Origin: Gelatoporia subvermispora B
Lineage: Eukaryota > Basidiomycota > Agaricomycetes > Polyporales > Gelatoporiaceae
DNA length: 64,000 bases
NCBI GenBank assembly: GCA_000320605.2
Contig: KB445794.1
Location: 1,123,688 to 1,187,687 of the forward strand
Reading direction: 5' to 3'
Positions 56,436 through 64,000 of the stretch are shown piece by piece. A program made the translations under genes and the position numbers. The notes beneath the pieces were generated by a model that did not search any database, was not told the origin of the DNA, and saw only the letters and a program-made list of their open reading frames with translations. Position 1 is the first letter of the stretch, and every line of letters begins with the position of its first letter.

Positions 56436-59355
56436 GTAACCAGCGATAACTTGAAGTCTAATCAACAGCTTACTAACTGGACCAGAATCTCCCAGAATCT
56501 CACCGGGATAATATTTAAGTACTCAAGTATTGTTCACCAATGTCGCGTATATTCCCCATACCTTCAACATCTGCCCTACTATAGGCCCTGATCGGTACCC
56601 AATCTCAGTTCAGCCAGAAATGACAAGCGGCGATCAGTTGTAAATTTCTATTCTGCGAACGTAGGTGCCGCACCTGATAACTTTACTTGTATTCATCCAA
56701 TCCTATTCGAGCGCAAGATTACGTCTGAAGTTGCGAAGAAACTGGTCCTGCATCTGGGTCACCTGTAAGATTGACATCACAGCGATCACTGTCATGTAAG
56801 TATGTATGTCGAAAAACAGACATCATTTCAACTTACATAAATACACATTGGCCTTGGATCTCAAGGTTGCACTGGTCCGTATTCACCGTAAAGCCAATTT
56901 GTTGTTGTTTGGTGGCTTGCACTGTTTATTACATGACTCGAATGTTCACACTCGCTTTCGGCGAGATCAGACTTTGGGGCTTCTGAGCGGGCGGCTGCGT
57001 CGTCTCTCACACTACTGTGGCAGGCGCTTGGGTTCAGTTCAATTTGCGCTGTAGTCCTCTGAATGTTGCGTGACATTCCGCCCCGGTCACCCGGGACAAC
57101 ATGCTTCTTCGCACTGCTCGGGTACGGCACGCCCGCGCTCGACCAGATCTTCCATCCTGGAACAGGACCGAACTGAAGTCAGATGAGCACGTCACACTCG
57201 TGGGACCGTCCTGCGGAGGCAAAGACATCAGCAAAATGGGCGCCCACCATGTATAGTATTGTATAGTATTCCAAACCCTGCCCTCACTCCAAACCCCATA
57301 ATCCCGGGTGACACACCTCCATACGCAAGCATAGGTCGCTTGGCCGCCCGCCAAACCTCAGCCCGCCACTACTCGCAATGCCCTCCCATATATGCGCGGC
57401 GACTATCTCCAGTGCGCGCCCACCTCCTGCACACGGTGGTAGAGTATGCAGCGATGCCAGCGTTTACAATACCCACCCACGACCGCTCGTATTCCCTGCC
57501 CATGTGGTGTATCCATGCCTGTCCTGTCGTTTTACATACCCAGGCGACGTCCATACATCTCACTTCACACCTTTCGTAGTCCATTCGGTATCAATAGTAT
57601 TTGAATCCATACGCTATTACAGTTCGTGTATCCCCACCCTGTATTAGGACTAATCGTACAATTTAACATCACGAAGTGTTGTCCCTAAGTCAGCGTGAGC
57701 CTCATTCAGCTGTTAGAGTCAATCGAGTTATTAGTTGCCAGAGTCATTTGAGCATATGCAGTACTTCTGAGCATAGTTATCAGGCCAGTTCAGTCGACAG
57801 AAGCACGCCGCCTAGAGCACAAGAACAAGAGAGCCGGGAGTGTCGGATCGTAGCCAGAGAGTCGCCTAGTCCAGTCACCTAAAGCCCGCGTGACAGTTGC
57901 GAGAGCACGATAGTTCGTCAACCCCTACCACCAGCGTGTCAACTATATGTATTCTAGTTGCCTATATATGCATCTTGGACCGCATATATCGACCACTAGT
58001 GTGCATATATGCGTGCCATATCCACTTACCACTGCAACACGGTACCTGTCACATCATCATTGGCGCACTGGCGGCTAGCGACCAAGTCATCCAGCTCAGG
58101 CCCGTAACGCAACAACCATATCGTCGTGTCATTCAGCCTGAGCTGGTGTTGCATGGTGTCTGGTTGTTGGTACATCGCCAGCGACGTATTGTTCCTGGCA
58201 AGGTACTTGTCACTACGATATGTTTTAGGGCGGTATACTGTACTTACACCGATTTTCCTTTCAGGTTAGCTGCTGTCGGCAAACCCGGCAACTCGGACCT
58301 CTGCGCTCTGGCAGCTCCGCATTTTGAGGCCTTCTCTGACCGCGAGATGCAGGTGCCTGTGTGGCTGCTGGGGCACGCAGTCGCTGTGAGTTAGTCGCCT
58401 AGGCATTTACTCCAATCATCATGTAATCAGTAAGTGAGAGTGCGAGAGGGATACGGGCATATTGAGAGCAATGGGAGAGAGAGAGAGAGAGTCTAGCGTC
58501 CGCTGTTAGACTCCAGGCGCTGTGTATGCCCATTTCGCGCGGAGCTTAAATGCTATGACGCACGCGAGTCGCCCATGACGCAACGCCTAAGGTCCTCAAG
58601 GGAGGAAACTCTTCATGTATTTCCCGGCTATCTTGATCCCCCCTTTTATTTATTATGTCTATGGCTTGCGAGGCTTGCGGAAAGAAAGCTGAGCAACTTG
58701 ATGTCACGTACGCTATCCACGGACGAGTACACTACTACGCAGAGGGCGACTCACGAGATCGAAGCGTTGGACAACTTGCCGCTTTTCCCGCCGGTGCATG
58801 TTAGCAAACAGCCCCGTACTAAGTGAAGCCAGTGACGGTGCGTTTTTATTCATATTTTCTCGCTATTTTGCTGAGGGGGATCTCATCAGGTTCTCGCGGC
58901 ATGACATAGGTGTCATGTACTTGAGGGACAGGTGTTCAAGCGTGATTGTATCTTGTAATGCGAAGGGGAGGCATGCCATTGAACGGTTTCGAGTTCTTGA
59001 TGCTCTCGTACACGGTACGGGTCTGTAGCTCGTGGCGGCCCGTGAGTGATTGCAGTAAAATATATATGAGTTGGCGAGATATGCATACAACTGGCCGCGA
59101 GGGTGTATAGTGTGTACAGGACTGTAAGCTATAAGATATCTGCCTAATGATTCCAATCACCCGGCAATATTGCCGGTGTATGGAAGGCTTTGTGTTCTAT
59201 TGTAGAACCAACCCGCGCGAGCAGACGGCTCCATACCTTATCCGGCAATACATAGCTAGGACTCTTTTGCTGATGGAAGACTCGAAGGCGTGCGAGGCAA
59301 TCAGATTGCTACGTGGTCTCAGAGCACAACCAGTCGCGAACTCGCCGTAGCTAAG
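56436..59355. other. Intergenic, no gene called
   Basis: The stretch holds an 11-bp inverted repeat pair (GTCACCCGGGA at 57086, TCCCGGGTGAC at 57302), a GA microsatellite (58475-58491) and AT-rich parts. The ORF at 57897-58394 might contain two exons with an intron ending TTTCAG near 58264, but no family is recognised. Confidence 0.45.
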
Positions 59356-59975
59356 ATGTGGCCCCCCAGAGTGCTACATCAATTCGGGGTCATACCACCT
59401 ATCGCGCGAGAAAGAGGGTTTCACGGAGCGTACAACAAGCTACTCAACTTCCTATTCCCCCCTGACTCCGATTTCACTGTATTCCCTCAGTATCTGCACT
59501 CTCAGACGACGAAGTCATCCGATTTCCTGATCACCGTTGATGATCCTGTCCAAGGCAAGCCTTTGCCTGCCCTGATCGTCGAGTTGAAGAAGCCCAGTGC
59601 TATCGTGAATACCTCAAGTCGGCATGCCGCTGATCAGCAGATGCGACAGCGCATGGAGGACCTAACAGGTGTGTCTCGTATTACTCAAACACCGTCGCAT
59701 CAAAGACCCATACTTATCATCTACGATCAGAATACTGCCCACTCCCGACTCTATTCAGGCTCAGTGCATTTGGTACTCGAATGTGCTTTTATTATCGGAA
59801 CATCGGAGATGGGCCCGCGGTCATCAAACCGCAATGCATCCCGTGGAACCCAGACATCGTCACTGATACAGCACCGAAGGAGAGATGGGATTACGATATC
59901 CTCCACCCCGATGGCGAAGAAAAGCTCCGTGAAATCGTGAACATGATACAGGAGGCGTACCGTTCGGCAAAGTAG
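59356..59975 (+). CDS. PD-(D/E)XK-like protein, mushroom family
   Basis: Exons 59356-59668 and 59731-59975 join in frame (DLTG to E-YCPLPTLFRLSAFGTRMCFY) and give 185 residues. FHGAYNKLLNFLFPP is followed by SSDFLITVDDP, LPALIVELKKPSAI and QQMRQRMEDL. Asp, then about 20 residues, then Glu-x-Lys, then a Gln-rich helix is the layout of the PD-(D/E)XK nuclease fold. The C-terminus has TDTAPKERWDYDILHPDGEEKLREIV. Similar lineage-specific proteins are common in mushrooms, and their function is unknown. Nuclease activity is inference. Confidence 0.65.
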
Positions 59976-60347
59976 TATTACTGTTGTGGGACGGTGATCG
60001 CTGCGAGAATCTGGATTGCGGACGCTCTGGATCCCATTCATGTTTGATGTTGTAGTGTTACAGATACATAGCTGGTCGCGAGCTGGCATGGAATCCCAAG
60101 AGAGTACGCACCATACCTCGTAGCGCGTTAATCCTGATGGCCATTGCGTCAGCACTTTGACTCCTGATGTCCCTCAACGGCATGGCTATCGGGCGTCACT
60201 CAGACAAACACGAGAGGCGATAGATGAGACGGCCTCAGCGCACATCAAGCACTCTGGTGTATCGACCAGAACTACGCTAAGTGGTTACCCCTCCTGAACA
60301 TAGCCTGATCAGATTCCCGTCAGCCAGAGCATCGGTCAACGTTTCAA

Positions 60348-61485
60348 CTACTCACGTAGCTTGACGACCTCATCCTTGTTCCTCTCCTGCCAATGCGGCA
60401 CATCGATACCGAAGTAGGTGGGGAGATTGCGCCAGATCTTCAACCGTTCCTGCTCGTCCTTTCGTCGCAGGTTGAGGAGGCATTTGCTGCATAGTTCAGC
60501 TATGCCGGGACATACACCGTTGTTGACGTCGGTAAACAAAGGGTCTAATGGGCAGCAGTCGGCGATGGCTTCGTGTGTTCCTAGGCTATCCAGGATCCTG
60601 TTGAATATCGACCTGCAGCTGCCACCACTCTTCTTCTCACACGAGGAGCTATAATAGTTGCTCCATCGAAGTATCTGGAAGGTGTAGTGCACTTGCGCTT
60701 GGGATAAGGCAAGCCTGCCGGACACGCATGTCGCAGCATCAAAGGCTGCGAGACATTCGTTCCGCCCATGCTGCGTGAAGCCGTTGACCAACTTGTGGGG
60801 TTCGGACTGACAGCAAATGTAAAGAGCGAATGGGAGCATAGACAGAGTGTCGGTCAATCTGGCGAGATTAACCACCATGATGGCTTCGAAGTTGTCAAAG
60901 TCTATAGTATGGGCATCTACCCAGAAGTCGAGTGACCAGAAGTTTGGGAATACATCAGTGAAGACGGTCTTCAGATGTGCAAGGGTCTGTGCCAGCAGTT
61001 TCTCCATCTGATATTTGTGTGCCATACGAGCAAGGACGATGACGTCGGAGAGCTTGACTTCTTCGTTCTCTAGGGGGAAATAGCTGTGTCGCACATTAAC
61101 GACTGCAAAGGATCAGGGCCGCGAAGCACACTTACCTGACAGAGCTGGTGCACGCATAGAACCGCAGCATATGCGTTACATCTCTAGGGTCATCAGAGAT
61201 GCGCACCACCGGACATCCCTCATATGTTTCCGCCTTGTCGGGCTGGGGAAAGCTGAACAGATCTCGGAAGACGCTAGAATGCTGGGCCAAGAGCCCTCGG
61301 TACACGCGGTACGCTTTGCCTTGCGCAATCAATACAACAGTCCCAACATCATACCAGAACTCGACACTGCGCTCCAGATTTGTGTCATCTTGTCCTTCTG
61401 GCAGTGACAGCCCCTTAGAATTGTCTAGTTCCAGATCTGTTCGGGCGCGTTTCCTTCCCGCAGTTGTGATCGTCGGATCCGACAT
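60348..61485 (-). CDS. BTB/POZ domain protein
   Basis: Exon 1 runs from the ATG at 61485 (61132-61485), and exon 2 is about 60348-61090. They join at TSSVS/YFPLENEEVKLSDV using the acceptor GACACAG. The BTB domain is VEFWYDVGTVVLIAQGKAYRVYRGLL, HSSVFRDLFSFPQP, CPVVRISDDPRDVTHMLRFYA, LARMAHKYQMEKLLAQ. The C-terminal part has four spaced Cys (CCPLDP, CSKCLLNL), possibly a metal site, as in related mushroom BTB proteins. There are no kelch or MATH repeats, so the partner is unknown; it may be an adaptor for a cullin-3 ligase or a transcriptional regulator. Confidence 0.82.
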
Positions 61486-62033
61486 AGCAACCAACAAGTC
61501 GTGTGTCAGAGATAGAGTATGGAAGTGCGGCTAGCAAGACACTCAAAGGTGAGAGTAGTCGAGAACAACCGGAGCGAGAATGACCGTGGAGCAGTAGATT
61601 GCACTAAGTACATAGGTCGTTCTGTAGCACGTGAATTTGAAAATGACCATGCCGCAGCCGCCCTCCTCGTCGCCCAGAATGTGGCTTCAGGAATGCCACA
61701 CATATCTCGCTGACCGATTTTTATGAAGCTATCTACGCCATCATCGGGACCTTTGTCACTTCGAACGATACGAATATTATGTTTGTAAAAGGTGCTACCA
61801 AACACCTCCGGCCCGGCACTACATGTATCCGTGTCTGGAAAACTTTGTCTAGCAGCACTGCGAGTCGCACTGAGTCGCACGAGAACTGTATAGATTTCCA
61901 GACATCTGTTATGGGGTATCACAACATTTTCTAAGATTAGGCTAAATCTTCTCGTGAAGACCCTCTGGTGATTCCAAGCCTCATATCTCGAGGTGAGATA
62001 TTGTGAATGACTGGACAGTCAAGCTCTGAGAAG
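61486..62033. other. Intergenic, no gene called
   Basis: A minus-strand ORF (61506-61922) of 138 codons overlaps the BTB promoter and shows no family features. Confidence 0.5.
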
Positions 62034-63103
62034 TCAATCGCTCACCGGGATAGAAGATTGTGACGGTACGTCCTCCGCGATAGCTATCTGTACAGCCAAA
62101 CGTCTCCTGCGACGTCGAGCCAGGGGATTTAGGATGGCAGCAAGCAAAAGTACAATGCCATCTAGCACCTAAAGATCAAATGTCACAACGCATTCTGCTT
62201 GAAGCTTGGCTCCACTTACCACGGCTAAAGAATACGTTATACAAGCTATGAGGTCAAAGTTACCGCCCTTGAATACAAGGGAGAGGTCACTGAAAACACC
62301 GCCCAGACAGTCGATCGTCATAAACATAATTGATATGCCTTTAACTTCGCCGCGCTTGTATATCTCGTAATATTGAGGGCTTTGCGGAACTTATATTCAC
62401 GCGAGCAGTTAACATGAGAATATGTGCTCACAGAAGTGCTGACGCAATAATGGCTGCAGATATGATACCAAAAGCCTTAACTGGACCGTCGTCTCCTCTA
62501 CGGGTGCTCGGCTGGACGATCCGTCTGCGTTAGTAACACTGTGATGCAGCAGCGATGGTTCAACGTGCTCTAACGGCGTAAATCATGGCTGTCTCGAATG
62601 CCCCAAATAACGCCAGGGCAGTAGCTAGGAGGGTGATTGCAGTCATGTGCGAGCGCTTCTTATCATAATATTGACACTACATGCAATTTTCATTAGCTGG
62701 TGACGACCGAGCGTACAATCCTCCACGAACCTGAGCCCAAGACACGAAGCAAAGCGAACTAAAGAGTTGTGGCTGAACAATGAGAGGTATGTTGAGGTCT
62801 TGTACGACAGCATATACGCCGAGGAAGACACCTGCGACGCCCCACATGAACCTGCCGCCCTCATATTAGCATGGAGCTCAACTGGACCCCGAAGTCGTTG
62901 ACACGTTACACGAGCCAGTGAGAAAGACCCTCGGTTGACTTCGTGCGCCAGCTCTTCCATATTTGTGGAACCAGCTGCACAGTCCAGCAGACTGTACCTA
63001 AATCAACAAACCTCCAAGTCAGCGCTCTACATAGGAGTTACTAGATCGTTACGATCTCACCCATGGTCCCGAGGACATTCTCTGCCGCAGAGTTGGCGGG
63101 CAT
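62034..63103 (-). CDS. PQ-loop repeat membrane protein
   Basis: Exons start at the ATG at 63103 (63061-63103, 62910-62997, 62851 downwards, then three or four more) and end at 62034. The first PQ-loop reads WTVQLVPQIWKSWRTKSTEGLS, and the second is in a later exon (LPQYYEIYKRGEVKGIS). Hydrophobic helices lie between (MWGVAGVFLGVYAVV, LLATALALFGAFETA, IISAAIIASALL, LIACITYSLAVVLDGIVLLL). The C-terminus has an Arg cluster (LARRRRRRL). PQ-loop proteins are seven-span transporters of lysosome/vacuole or plasma membrane; the substrate cannot be told. A tandem paralogue follows. Confidence 0.82.
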
Positions 63104-63747
63104 TTCTTCAGGATTAACTCACGAGTAGCATACGGACGGATTGTACAGTTCGCTGACAAGAAGAATAGTGGATTTGAACTCTCAATGGTATGACCTGCGA
63201 AATACACCCACGCGCCAATTACCTCCAGGCTCCGGTCCGCGTGGGATCTTGATCAGCGCCCATCTTGGTTGTCGTCAGAGCAGGTCTATACTGCCGCACG
63301 GCGCATACTACTGGACGCGGAAGGGTTGAAGCATAATACATGAATCAGTGTGTCGGAATCCATGGCAGCATAGCAGGTATCGATGTTCAAACGAAGATGT
63401 AATGCCAGGACTTGAAAGAGGGGGGTCACGAATTTGATGAGCTTCAACTGCCAGTGAAGAAACGCATATAGATAGAACATTCCAGAGGATGGAAAGTTGC
63501 CCTAAACGGAAGCTGAACTTATCCAGTACAACCGCCTACTCCGTGAGCACCGTGCGAGCCATGCGCACACTGTGACTCATATCTCAAGACACCGAATAAA
63601 CGTCACTTTGAAACGTTGTAGTGTCATTAGGTCGAAATTAGATCATGTCTAAGGGATTCCTTCGTGAGTATCTTAGCCAAATAATACCAAAAGCGAGTAT
63701 CTTTCGTAGCTGGTGTGTGATAGCAGGATGTCGTCTAAAACCCGAAA
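63104..63747. other. Intergenic, no gene seen
   Basis: This is the promoter of the PQ-loop gene and the 3' flank of its paralogue. Short ORFs only. Confidence 0.5.
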
Positions 63748-64000
63748 CTATACCCTGTTGACTTCCATTTCTAGATTAATCTCGTTTACGGCGAAGGCAT
63801 CCTGCCGCGCAGCAATGCTTGGTGTGCCCGGTTCGCTCACTGTCAGCAATGGCCTAGGATGCGATCCATCTTCTGCATCTCCCGCCTCCGCAGCTGCACG
63901 TTTCCGCCGCCGCCTTGCAAGCGGGTTGAGGGTAGCAGCTAGCAATAGCACGGTGCCATCCAGCAACTTATCAGAAGGTAGCTAAGCGTGACATTACCGA
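63748..64000 (-). CDS. 3' end of a tandem PQ-loop paralogue (partial)
   Basis: The last exon encodes LLDGTVLLLAATLNPLARRRRKR, nearly the same as LDGIVLLLAAILNPLARRRRRR in the gene at 62034-63103, and then a longer polar tail ending EMEVNRV at 63748. A 5' splice site lies at 63997, so the upstream exon is cut by the window edge. Confidence 0.75.

Noticed and set aside
61506..61922. 138-codon minus-strand ORF between the BTB and PQ-loop genes
   Set aside because: No family features; it overlaps a promoter region and another ORF on the opposite strand.

Overview
The window is nuclear DNA of a filamentous basidiomycete, most likely an Agaricomycete. The coding regions are GC-rich. Introns are 50-80 bp with GTRNGY donors. 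The gene families are typical of mushrooms: a But2-like protein, many-membrane-span receptor-like proteins, a CYP of the OrdA type, UstYa-like proteins, and self-priming chromoviruses. One assembly gap (511 N) lies at 45655-46165.

Bases 1 to about 11560 are nested mobile elements. A LINE (minus strand; ORF1 at 9085-10461, ORF2 from 9051 downwards) was hit by a Ty3/gypsy chromovirus on the plus strand (LTR 91-488, gag, pol). The 5-bp target duplication AAGTG/CACTT is still visible. A 722-bp segment (5719-6440) then inverted between two copies of CCGCACGC. The inversion carries the pol C-terminal tail, polypurine tract, 3' LTR and a piece of LINE reverse transcriptase. The two LTRs, identical by eye, therefore now face each other. 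The retroelement carries a Tf1/sushi-type self-priming site and a textbook -1 frameshift signal.

Bases 12 to 45 kb are mostly ordinary housekeeping genes: a P450, OHCU decarboxylase, a J-domain protein, histone H2A, an M50B-type membrane protease and a cytidylyltransferase-like protein that has lost its catalytic motifs. Next come an F-box protein with a decayed partial tandem copy, a makorin-type RING/CCCH protein divergent from the SAGA subunit Hfi1/Ada1, a Gfo/Idh/MocA dehydrogenase and TAF10. The block ends with an F-BAR/DEP/RhoGAP protein (Rgd2 type), mitochondrial ribosomal protein mL44, a proline iminopeptidase and a seven-span membrane protein.

Bases 46 to 57 kb are an accessory, AT-richer, repeat-bearing region. 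It has three copies of a short palindromic MITE-like element, a two-exon gene for a 45-residue secreted peptide with a Lys-Arg site, a tail-to-tail pair of UstYa-like (DUF3328) proteins, a But2-like gene with a probable frameshift, and a decayed P450 copy. UstYa proteins act on Kex2-processed peptides in ascomycete RiPP pathways, so the nearby peptide gene is the best candidate for an undescribed system. That link is inference.

Bases 59 to 64 kb hold a PD-(D/E)XK-like protein, a BTB protein, and a PQ-loop membrane protein followed by the 3' end of a tandem paralogue cut by the window edge. Exon boundaries were read by eye from splice signals and family conservation.
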